This document shows positions 1 to 5,474 of a DNA stretch of 5,474 nt, in pieces. Where the stretch lies: contig PKWF01000089.1 of NCBI GenBank assembly GCA_003133185.1, positions 841-6,314 on the forward strand, read 5' to 3'. The position numbers and the translations under genes are program-made. The DNA comes from Vulcanimicrobiota bacterium. Lineage in GTDB: Bacteria; Vulcanimicrobiota; Vulcanimicrobiia; Vulcanimicrobiales; Vulcanimicrobiaceae. The notes beneath the pieces were generated by a model. The model did not search any database. It saw only the letters and a list, made by a program, of their open reading frames with translations, and had not been told where the DNA came from. Within the stretch, counting starts at the first letter, position 1. Each line of letters starts with the position of its first letter.

Positions 1-1611
1 GCACTACGTCAAGAAGAGCAGACGTTCGACCGGACGCTGGAACGCGGGATGACGATGCTGGAACGCGTCATCGACGAGGCGACGCAACGGCCGGGGCGAG
101 TGATCGGCGGAGAGGAAGCATTCTTGCTGCACGACACGTTCGGCTTCCCTCTCGAGCTTACGCGTGAAATCGCGGGCGAGCGCGGCGCGGTCGTCGATGC
201 CGTCGCGTTCGACCGCTTGATGGAAGAGCAGCGCGAACGCGCGCGTCGCGACGCCGCCGCGAAGCGCGACGTGGTAGCGCTGACGGATCTGCCGGCGATC
301 AGCAGCAGCTTCACCGGCTACGATGAGGGCCTTGAAGCCGACGGCGAGGTCGTGGCGGCACTCAAAGAAGGGAAGTCCGTCGCTTCGTTATCGCAGGGAG
401 ACGAAGGTGTGTTGATTTTGGATCGCACGCCGTTCTATGCGGAGCGCGGTGGGCAGATCGGCGATCGCGGGCGAATTCTGCGCACTTCGACAGGCTCAGT
501 GCAGGCTACTTCGACCGACTCAGTGCAGCCTAGCGCGCTCTTCGAGGTGCGCGATACGCAGTACATGGGCGAAGCGATCGCGCACTACGGCAGCGTCCGC
601 GAGGGAGAGTTCGCGGCCGGCGATCGGGTCCGCGCCGGCGTTCTTGAATCGTGGCGACGCGAGATTCGACGGCACCACACGTCCGCGCACCTTTTGCAAC
701 GGGCGCTCAAAGACGTGCTCGGCGACGAGGTCAACCAAGCCGGTTCCTGGGTGGGCATCGACCGCATGCGCTTCGACTTCCGCTGGCCGAAGGGCGCGCT
801 GACGACCGAACAACGGCGTGCCGTCGCCCATCGCGTCAACGAGATGATCCGCGACGACGCGCATCTGGTCACACGCGTGCTTCCGCTCGAGGAAGCGAGA
901 AAGACCGGAGCAATTTGGATGGCCGGGGAAAAGTACGGCGACATGATTCGCGTCGTTGAGGCGGGGCCTTCCATTGAATTCTGCGGCGGTACGCATTCGC
1001 ACTCAACCGGCGAGCTGGGACTTTTCGTAATTTTGTCGGAATCGTCGATCGGCAGCGGCATTCGCCGGATCGAGTCATGCGTTTCGGCGGCTGCCGAGGA
1101 GTACGTCGACAAGCAGAGCGACCTCATCGGCACGCTTTCGGCTTCGATGTCGGCAGCGCCCGACGAGTTGCTCGAGCGGTTCGAGCGGATGCACCGCGAC
1201 CTCAAAGAGATGCAGACGGCAGTTGGGCAGCTGCGCGCTCGATTTGCGGCAGCCGATGCCGACGTATACGTAGCAAAGGCCGAGCGAAAAGGGGATCGCG
1301 CCTTTGTCGGCGCGGTGCTCCATGAAGCCAACGGCGAAGCCCTTCGCCATCTCAACACGGCGATCCGAAATCGCTTTCGCAGCGGCGTCGTGGCGTTGGC
1401 TGGTATCGATGACGGCAGCGTCAGCCTTTTGGTCAGCGCGAGCGAAGATCTGATCGGTGACGGCATTCACGCGGGCAAACTGATGAAGCTGGCGGCTCCG
1501 CTGGTCGCAGGTAAAGGCGGCGGTCAGGCGGCGTTGGCGCAGGGCGGCGGAAGCGACGGCGCCGGTGCCGAGGCGGCCCTCCAAGCGATTCGCGACGCCG
1601 TGCTGACGTGA
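1..1611 (+). CDS. alaS: Alanyl-tRNA synthetase, C-terminal 536 residues (5' end outside window)
   Basis: AlaS charges tRNA-Ala with alanine and hydrolyses mischarged Ser/Gly-tRNA-Ala in the cytoplasm. The reading frame is open from base 1, so the ATG at 49 is internal. From the family's usual length of about 875 residues, roughly 340 N-terminal residues with the activation site are missing. Visible in order (fragment numbering): HDTFGFP at 44-50; editing-domain ERGGQIGDRG near 148-157; the zinc/editing HxxxH as HTSAH at 226-230; GEKYGD just before the second motif; CGGTH at 328-332, which supplies the other two metal ligands; a charged, probably coiled-coil stretch near 370-420; and a C-Ala/DHHA1 end with GKGGGQ at 504-509. 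All four metal ligands are present, so editing should be intact. The oddity is a duplicated 16-residue peptide at 162-177 encoded by a REP-like tandem repeat. The stop overlaps the next gene by 4 bp. Identification is very secure. Confidence 0.97.
   Translation, partial: ALRQEEQTFDRTLERGMTMLERVIDEATQRPGRVIGGEEAFLLHDTFGFPLELTREIAGERGAVVDAVAFDRLMEEQRERARRDAAAKRDVVALTDLPAISSSFTGYDEGLEADGEVVAALKEGKSVASLSQGDEGVLILDRTPFYAERGGQIGDRGRILRTSTGSVQATSTDSVQPSALFEVRDTQYMGEAIAHYGSVREGEFAAGDRVRAGVLESWRREIRRHHTSAHLLQRALKDVLGDEVNQAGSWVGIDRMRFDFRWPKGALTTEQRRAVAHRVNEMIRDDAHLVTRVLPLEEARKTGAIWMAGEKYGDMIRVVEAGPSIEFCGGTHSHSTGELGLFVILSESSIGSGIRRIESCVSAAAEEYVDKQSDLIGTLSASMSAAPDELLERFERMHRDLKEMQTAVGQLRARFAAADADVYVAKAERKGDRAFVGAVLHEANGEALRHLNTAIRNRFRSGVVALAGIDDGSVSLLVSASEDLIGDGIHAGKLMKLAAPLVAGKGGGQAALAQGGGSDGAGAEAALQAIRDAVLT
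484..531 (+). repeat. Tandem pair of 24-bp REP-like palindromic units inside alaS
   Basis: Units 484-507 and 508-531 match at 21 of 24 positions (differences at 492/516, 494/518 and 505/529). Each starts on a codon boundary, so they encode TSTGSVQA and TSTDSVQP. The core CTTCGACAGGCTCAGTGC in the first unit is flanked by the 5-bp arms GCACT (482-486) and AGTGC (498-502) around an 11-nt loop. From memory, sequences of the type CACTGAGCCTGTCGAAGTG are widespread short palindromic repeats in many bacterial genomes, usually between genes. Here the insert lies between GRIL and ALFEVRDTQ, where AlaS proteins normally have a short loop. No other copy was seen in the window. The repeat structure is read directly; the mobile REP-like origin is inferred. 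Confidence 0.85.
1608..1611 (+). promoter_or_regulatory. GTGA stop/start overlap, alaS to downstream gene
   Basis: The alaS stop TGA (1609-1611) overlaps a GTG start (1608-1610) in another frame. No clear Shine-Dalgarno sequence precedes the GTG, so termination-reinitiation by the ribosome leaving alaS is the likeliest way the second gene is translated. Coupling is inferred from the geometry. Confidence 0.65.
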
Positions 1612-2300
1612 GCCGCTTGCGAGCGATCTCGATACTTGCTCTGGTGGGATCGGTGGGTGCGAGCGCAAATCACCTCGACTCGCAATACGTTTTGCAGCGA
1701 TACGCTTTGGCACTCGTTGCGGCCTCCGCCCCGAAAGTCGTCGTCTTCTCCTACACCGTCTCACAGGTCGGGCCGAGCAACATCGAGCAACACCATCGAA
1801 TTTATCGAAGCGGACTCGACGTGCGCGACGATACTCTTTCAGTGGATGGAATAACGTTGCTTCGCAAGGTGGTGCGCATCTCACGGCATGTGGATCGTTA
1901 TGCGATCGCTCGCTTTGCGCCGAGCACCGAGTCGTACGAGCTGCTCTTTCTCGGAACCGTAAAGGACGGCCGGCATTTTGACTACGTCTACGAAGCGACG
2001 CCGTTAAATCATTCTCCCGGTGCTCGAATCGACCGATTGACGATCGACGGCTCGAACTTCCTTCCGCGCGCCGTCCACTTTCTGAGCGGCAATGAGGGCG
2101 TCGAAGGCAGCGGCGAGGTTGAGTTCGGGCCTTTCGGCAAGTATTGGATGCCGGTCGTTGCCGCCGCCACCGCGCAAGTCGGCGGCAAACCGGCACGCGA
2201 GCGGATCACCTGGAGCGATTATCGCTTCCCGCAGAGTTTACCACCCTCAACATTCCAGCCGCCTCAACCGCTCCCGCAGGCGACGCTCCCGACCATTTGA
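1608..2300 (+). CDS. Putative exported protein of 230 aa, possibly LolA-like fold
   Basis: I do not recognise a named gene. The GTG start overlapping the alaS stop gives a short basic N-terminus (SRLR), a hydrophobic stretch at about 6-20 (AISILALVGSVGASA) and a plausible signal-peptidase site near ASA-NH, so export to the periplasm or cell surface is likely. The body is rich in beta-strand-like alternation: KVVVFSYTVSQVG at 43-55, ELLFLGTVKDGRHFDYVYEA at 111-130, LTIDGSNFLPRAVHF at 144-158, GPFGKYWMPV at 174-183 and WSDYRFPQSLPPSTF at 202-216. The order of a 'D...LPR.V.F' strand, a 'YWMP' strand and a final 'I.WSDYRF...LP...F' strand resembles LolA/LppX-type or outer-membrane-lipoprotein-sorting-like proteins. 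That assignment is inference from pattern only. The C-terminus is a Pro/Gln-rich tail. There are no cysteines, so it is not a lipoprotein. Its stop overlaps the next gene's TTG start, which suggests the two proteins are made together. Confidence 0.8.
   Translation: MSRLRAISILALVGSVGASANHLDSQYVLQRYALALVAASAPKVVVFSYTVSQVGPSNIEQHHRIYRSGLDVRDDTLSVDGITLLRKVVRISRHVDRYAIARFAPSTESYELLFLGTVKDGRHFDYVYEATPLNHSPGARIDRLTIDGSNFLPRAVHFLSGNEGVEGSGEVEFGPFGKYWMPVVAAATAQVGGKPARERITWSDYRFPQSLPPSTFQPPQPLPQATLPTI
2297..2300 (+). promoter_or_regulatory. TTGA stop/start overlap deciding the start of the membrane protein
   Basis: TTG at 2297-2299 overlaps the upstream stop TGA at 2298-2300. The frame stays open upstream to an ATG at 2144, but that extension lies wholly inside the preceding gene. 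It encodes an Arg-rich peptide unlike a membrane-protein N-terminus. Starting at the TTG puts a short basic segment (TARIR) directly before the first membrane helix and repeats the overlap geometry seen after alaS. No strong ribosome binding site is visible. Confidence 0.65.
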
Positions 2301-3451
2301 CCGCACGAATTCGGCCGGCGTACGCTGCTGCCCTCGTCGCCTTCGTCGTGACGGCGTTCGTATCGCAACTTCGTTCAACGCCATATAACAACTTCGTGCT
2401 GTTGGCGCAGGCGCTGTTAGCGGGTCACACGTGGATCGACTGGCCAGGTGCCTTCATCGATGCGTTGCCGTACAATGGCCATTATTTCGTGATCGAAGGC
2501 CCGCTGCCGGCGTTGCTGCTCGTGCCGCTGGTGGCGCTCTTCGGAGCGCGAACGAACCAAACCGGCTTGGCGCTGGTGCTTGCCGCCGTTGCCATCGGCG
2601 CGGCGTGGGAGCTTGGCGAGCGCTTTGGAGTACGCCGCACCAGCATCGCGTGGATCTGCGCGTTCCTTCTGGCGGGGACCGATCTCTTGTGGTGCGCGAT
2701 GCTGGGCGACGTGTGGTTTACCGCGCACGTTTCCGCGGTCTGCTTTACCTTGCTGGCGTTGGTCGAGCTCGCCGGTAAGCGGCGCGGCTGGCTCGTCGCG
2801 ATCTTCGCCGCTTGCGCCTTCGAGTCGCGCTTTTCGATGATTGTCGCGTTACCCGTCTACGCTTTTTTGCTGGCGGCTGAGTCGCCGCGCGGCGTGCAAG
2901 TGCGAAGGCTCGGCTCATTCTGCGCGATGCTCGTTCCCGTCGGCATCCTCTGGGTTCTCTACAACGAGGCGCGCTGGGGAACGTTGAGCGATATCGGTTA
3001 CAGCGCCTGGTACCATCTGGACCAAGCCGGAATGCCGACCGGCTCGCCTTTTCGCTTAGAGTATCTGCCGAACCAGCTTTGGTCGTTTTTCGTGCAGTTG
3101 CCGACGTTCTTGCCGGGTTTCCCGTGGCTGCGTCCGGAGTATTCGGGCGTCGCCCTAACGTGGACGTCCCCCGCGTTACTGCTCGCGTTCTTCGCTCGTT
3201 CACCCGTTCGCTGGGTGCTCGCACTCTGGGTCGCGGCCATCTTGGTCGCGATCCCGAATTTCCTCTATTACGTAAATGGTTTCGCGCAGTTCGGGATGCG
3301 CCATGCGCTCGACTTTGAGCCGTTTCTCGTCGCACTGATGATGCTCGCGGTACGCGAGCGCGTGCCGGCATGGGCAAAGGCCCTCATCGTTTATTCGATC
3401 GTCGTGGGAGTTTGGGGATGCTGGTACTGGCTGCAGTTCGTGCGAACGTAG
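2297..3451 (+). CDS. Polytopic membrane protein, GT-C glycosyltransferase-like
   Basis: From the TTG start this is a 384-residue integral membrane protein with about 10-12 hydrophobic segments, at roughly 8-25, 70-83, 88-103, 117-134, 142-158, 164-174, 180-193, 206-222, 290-301, 305-324, 341-353 and 361-378. Between helix 1 and the next pair is a loop with NNFVLLAQALLAGHTWIDWP, acidic residues at 49 and 55, then YNGHYFVIEGPLPALLL at 59-75. Such an acidic first outer loop followed by 'G.YY...P.PALLL.P' is typical of GT-C enzymes (PMT/ArnT-like), which move sugars from lipid-linked donors outside the membrane. Other GT-C-like signs are an Arg in ESRFSM (176-181) and QFGMRHALDFEPFL (331-344), like the late 'G.RY....P' segment. 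A longer polar stretch at 223-289 may be an extracytoplasmic loop. No catalytic role is proven; it could be a related membrane protein without transferase activity. It is translationally linked to the LolA-like gene, which suggests a shared envelope task. Confidence 0.8.
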   Translation: MTARIRPAYAAALVAFVVTAFVSQLRSTPYNNFVLLAQALLAGHTWIDWPGAFIDALPYNGHYFVIEGPLPALLLVPLVALFGARTNQTGLALVLAAVAIGAAWELGERFGVRRTSIAWICAFLLAGTDLLWCAMLGDVWFTAHVSAVCFTLLALVELAGKRRGWLVAIFAACAFESRFSMIVALPVYAFLLAAESPRGVQVRRLGSFCAMLVPVGILWVLYNEARWGTLSDIGYSAWYHLDQAGMPTGSPFRLEYLPNQLWSFFVQLPTFLPGFPWLRPEYSGVALTWTSPALLLAFFARSPVRWVLALWVAAILVAIPNFLYYVNGFAQFGMRHALDFEPFLVALMMLAVRERVPAWAKALIVYSIVVGVWGCWYWLQFVRT

Positions 3452-3453
3452 GT

Positions 3454-3486
3454 GCGTCGAGCGCGCCGGCAACGGCGTCAGGACGC
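3454..3486. terminator. Weak hairpin at the convergent gene junction
   Basis: Only 26 bp separate the two convergent stop codons. CGCCG (3464-3468), loop GCAA and CGGCG (3473-3477) form a 5-bp GC stem closed by a GNRA-type tetraloop. An outer stem GCGTC (3454-3458) with GACGC (3482-3486) could enclose it. Neither strand has a T tract after the stem, so this is not a canonical intrinsic terminator. It could be a Rho-assisted or bidirectional stop, or chance in GC-rich DNA. Confidence 0.3.
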
Positions 3487-5259
3487 GTGCACGAAACGCA
3501 TCCCTCTGGACCACGTCGCCACGACGGGGATGCTTGCAATCGACGAAACATCCACCGTTGCGGGATCGGCAGCGAGTTCCACGAGATCGGCGTCCTTCCC
3601 CAGCTCGATGCTGCCGACGCGGTCTTCGAGCTGACACGCGATCGCGCCGTTGATCGTCATGGCCCGCAGAGCCTGCTCGACGGAAACGCGCAAGCCGGGG
3701 CCCAGCGGGCTCGTCGCTCCCAGCGGCACCCGTGTGACGGCGGTTTGAATGTAGCGTAACGGTTGGATGTCGGTCGTGGCGTAGTCGGAGTTCATGCTCC
3801 AGACCAGGTTGCGACGGATCGCTTCGGGCGCGTTGTCGAGGCCTTCGGCTCGGGGCTCGCCGAGGATTCGTTCTGCGAATGGAAGGCCCCACTCGTAGAT
3901 GTGCCCTTCGGTAAACGAGACGGCCAGGTTCATCTTTTGCAGCGCGTCCCACTGCTCGGGCCGCGTGACGGTGCAGTGCTCGATACGGTTACGAAATCCC
4001 GGCGCGGCCGTACTGCCGTACGCGCTGGAAAACGCGCCGAGGGCGAGATCGAGCCCAGCGTCGCCGTTTGCGTGGATGGCGGCGCTCCATCCATTCTTTT
4101 TAGCAAGAGCGGCTAACTCGTTGAGCGGACCGGGCTCCCAGTTGAGCGAGCCCTTGTTATTTGGTTTGCCGAGGTACGGCTGCGTAAGCGCGCCGGTGAA
4201 ACCTTGGAGCGACCCGTCGGCCCAGAATTTGACGCACGGTACGGAGAGGCGCCCGTTGGCGAGGAAGATCGGTGCGCCCGGCCTGCGTGGGATCTTGGCG
4301 ACAACGTCGTCGAAGGTCGCGTGTTCTTGAAAGTCTGGCATCGTGCTGATGCGCACCGGATTGTTCGCGCGCGAGACGAGCGCGGTGTAGATGGCCCAGT
4401 CGTCGGGCACCTTGCCCGTTGGGCCGATCCCCGCATCGTGGACGGTGGTAACGCCGGCTTTGGCCGCCGTTTCCAACAATCCGCCATACCATCCGACGAT
4501 CTTCTCCGGCGTCGGGGAGACGCTCGCGAGCAACTTTTCGATGAACGGCGCCATCGCCGGCGGCTCGTAGATCACGCCGTCGAGCGCGCCGCCTGCGTCC
4601 TTGCCGTAGCGACCGCCACCGGGCACGTCGGGCGACTGCGCCGTGATGCCGAGGATCGCAAATGCTTTGCCGTTCGCGTAACCGATGTGTCCCGACGGAT
4701 TTATGACGAAGATCGGCACGTCGGTTGAGACGGTATCGAGATCTTGCATGGTTAGCTGGCGGTACGGCGTCATCACCGAGTTGTCGAATCCGAACGCGCC
4801 GTACCAGTTTCCCGCCGGCACGCTTGCGAGCCCACCACGGAGCGCCGCCAAGAACGCTTCGAGCGACGCGCACTGCGGATATCGCGCCACGAGCAAGTTC
4901 GCAATGACGATTTGGTAGATAAAATGCATGTGCGGCTCGACGAATCCAGGAAGAACCGTCGCGCCGCGCAGATCGACGATCTCCGTCTTCGGCCCGCGAT
5001 ACGTCATCACGTGCGTCCGCGAACCGATTGCCGAGAAGCGTCCGCCGGTTATGGCGACCGCGTCCACAACGGAGGCGCCGGCCATCGTGCGAAAGCGGCC
5101 GTTAATGAGAATCGCGTCGGCTGCGCCGGCCGTTGCCGCGGCGACGCGCACCGAAGACGCGGCGACCAGGCTGCCCGCCATGGCGACGAAAGCTCCCCGG
5201 TTCAGGCTCGCGAGCGAACGAAGCGTTTCGAGATACGGCGGCCGGCAGCGACATTCCAT
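3478..5259 (-). CDS. Exported metal-dependent amidohydrolase, YtcJ/amidohydrolase 3 type
   Basis: This is a complete protein of 593 residues, a typical length for the YtcJ-like branch of the amidohydrolase superfamily, whose members hydrolyse amide or related C-N bonds. The true substrate cannot be read from sequence. The N-terminus has LNRGAFVAMAGSLVAASS (19-36) and an Ala-rich region to about 48. This resembles a Tat signal with one arginine of the pair replaced, so periplasmic location is likely. The mature part begins with the usual beta-sandwich ('ADAILINGRFRTM'), then VLPGFVEPHMH with the metal-binding HxH at 110/112, SGHIGYAN (189-196), VKFWADGS (343-350, Lys344 a candidate metal-bridging Lys), HANGD (His396), RIEH (425-428), EGH (His453), SDYA (Asp492, catalytic-Asp position) and the C-terminal 'GSIELGKDADLVEL'. 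The expected metal and catalytic positions appear intact. ATG at 5257-5259 is the only suitable start: no alternative lies between it and the in-frame stop of the upstream gene. It lies 33 bp downstream of the YyaL-like gene, so co-transcription is likely. Confidence 0.93.
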   Translation of the reverse strand: MECRCRPPYLETLRSLASLNRGAFVAMAGSLVAASSVRVAAATAGAADAILINGRFRTMAGASVVDAVAITGGRFSAIGSRTHVMTYRGPKTEIVDLRGATVLPGFVEPHMHFIYQIVIANLLVARYPQCASLEAFLAALRGGLASVPAGNWYGAFGFDNSVMTPYRQLTMQDLDTVSTDVPIFVINPSGHIGYANGKAFAILGITAQSPDVPGGGRYGKDAGGALDGVIYEPPAMAPFIEKLLASVSPTPEKIVGWYGGLLETAAKAGVTTVHDAGIGPTGKVPDDWAIYTALVSRANNPVRISTMPDFQEHATFDDVVAKIPRRPGAPIFLANGRLSVPCVKFWADGSLQGFTGALTQPYLGKPNNKGSLNWEPGPLNELAALAKKNGWSAAIHANGDAGLDLALGAFSSAYGSTAAPGFRNRIEHCTVTRPEQWDALQKMNLAVSFTEGHIYEWGLPFAERILGEPRAEGLDNAPEAIRRNLVWSMNSDYATTDIQPLRYIQTAVTRVPLGATSPLGPGLRVSVEQALRAMTINGAIACQLEDRVGSIELGKDADLVELAADPATVDVSSIASIPVVATWSRGMRFVHAS

Positions 5260-5290
5260 TCGTAGCGTTTCTCGCCCGCGGGTGCTACGA
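5260..5290 (-). repeat. 7-bp inverted repeat filling the gap before the amidohydrolase start
   Basis: Read on the minus strand, TCGTAGC (5290-5284) and GCTACGA (5266-5260) are perfect inverted arms around a 17-nt loop. The 3' arm ends immediately before the ATG at 5259. The loop holds GGGCGAG, the only purine-rich stretch that could act as a ribosome binding site, although it is farther from the ATG than usual unless the stem brings it close. The hairpin begins 2 nt after the stop codon of the upstream gene. It may affect translation of the amidohydrolase or mRNA processing. No T tract follows, so it is not a normal terminator. The arms are seen directly; any function is inferred. Confidence 0.55.
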
Positions 5291-5292
5291 CC

Positions 5293-5474
5293 TTATCGGC
5301 GCTGGGAAAGCGCGTCGTAGGCTCCTCGAAGGCCGCTCGGATCCGCAACGGGAGCGCCGCACGTCGTTCCGGCGCAGACGTAAGCTGCCGGTTCTGCCGG
5401 CATCCCGAGTTCCGCGGCCGCATCGGCCGCGAGCGTCCGGACCGAAACAAACGGTGACGGAAGCCGTTGCGCAA
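5293..5474 (-). CDS. C-terminal 59 residues of a probable YyaL/DUF255 thioredoxin-domain protein (5' end outside window)
   Basis: The minus-strand frame whose first full codon is 5472-5470 is open to TAA at 5295-5293. It ends in AAYVCAGTTCGAPVADPSGL (29-48) and then a short helix. A 'YVC...C..PV.DP..L' ending is characteristic, from memory, of the YyaL/SPATA20 family. Those proteins have an N-terminal thioredoxin-like DUF255 domain followed by an (alpha/alpha)6 toroid related to N-acylglucosamine 2-epimerases; their biochemical role is poorly defined. The preceding 'FVSVRTLAADAAAELGMP' fits the family's last helix. A competing 90-residue frame across the same bases is Arg-rich, matches nothing and runs into the amidohydrolase gene, so it is a shadow. 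The gene lies just upstream of the amidohydrolase on the same strand and is probably co-transcribed with it. The reading frame is well supported; the family call is moderately sure because only the tail is visible. Confidence 0.65.
   Translation of the reverse strand, partial: AQRLPSPFVSVRTLAADAAAELGMPAEPAAYVCAGTTCGAPVADPSGLRGAYDALSQRR

Noticed and set aside
49..51. ATG at 49 as the start of alaS
   Set aside because: The frame is open to base 1 and the upstream residues ALRQEEQTFDRTLERG match the conserved AlaS segment, so the gene begins outside the window.
585..1466. A 293-codon minus-strand open frame inside alaS
   Set aside because: It is antisense to conserved AlaS motifs, with biased composition and no recognisable domain.
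1500..1565. GGC-rich repeats near the end of alaS
   Set aside because: They encode the normal Gly-rich C-Ala segment (GKGGGQ, QGGG) and are not a separate repeat element.
1075..2196. A 373-codon minus-strand open frame across alaS and the next gene
   Set aside because: It is Arg/Ser-rich, shows no family motifs, spans two well-supported forward genes and is expected in GC-rich DNA.
2144..2296. N-terminal extension of the membrane protein to an ATG at 2144
   Set aside because: It lies entirely inside the upstream gene and encodes an Arg-rich stretch. The TTG at 2297 overlaps the upstream stop and directly precedes the first membrane helix.
4204..4728. Plus-strand open frame of 174 codons opposite the amidohydrolase
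   Set aside because: It is a shadow of a conserved amidohydrolase reading frame, Arg-rich and without motifs.
5413..5431. Perfect 8-bp inverted repeat CGCGGCCG-CAT-CGGCCGCG
   Set aside because: It falls in codons for an Ala-rich helix (AADAAA) of the YyaL-like tail, so repeated GCG/GCC codons explain it.

Overview
This is a bacterial window with high GC content and dense coding. It holds five genes in two convergent groups. A forward chain runs from position 1 to 3451: the 3' part of alaS (alanyl-tRNA synthetase), a small exported protein with a LolA-like look, and a polytopic membrane protein resembling GT-C glycosyltransferases. A reverse pair runs from the right edge to 3478: the last 59 codons of a probable YyaL/DUF255 (thioredoxin-domain) protein, then a complete secreted-looking amidohydrolase of the YtcJ (amidohydrolase 3) type. 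No rRNA, tRNA, CRISPR, IS element, phage gene or origin was seen.

The forward genes are joined by two 4-bp stop/start overlaps (GTGA at 1608-1611 and TTGA at 2297-2300), both with non-ATG starts. This suggests one transcript with coupled translation. The reverse genes are 33 bp apart, and most of that gap is a 7-bp inverted repeat ending directly before the amidohydrolase ATG. The two groups meet tail to tail with 26 bp between stop codons. A small GC-rich hairpin without a T tract lies there.

The most unusual feature is inside alaS. Two tandem 24-bp copies of a palindromic REP-like sequence (core CTTCGACAGGCTCAGTGC) sit in frame at a loop of the editing domain. They add a 16-residue duplicated peptide to an otherwise intact essential enzyme.

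The taxon cannot be fixed from the sequence. The high GC content, alternative starts, REP-like element and NRGAF-type Tat-like signal would fit a poorly cultured phylum such as Eremiobacterota/Vulcanimicrobiota, but this is only an impression from memory. Apart from alaS, the genes suggest envelope or exported functions: a periplasmic protein, a membrane glycosyltransferase-like protein and an exported metal-dependent hydrolase. No pathway joining them can be shown from this window.
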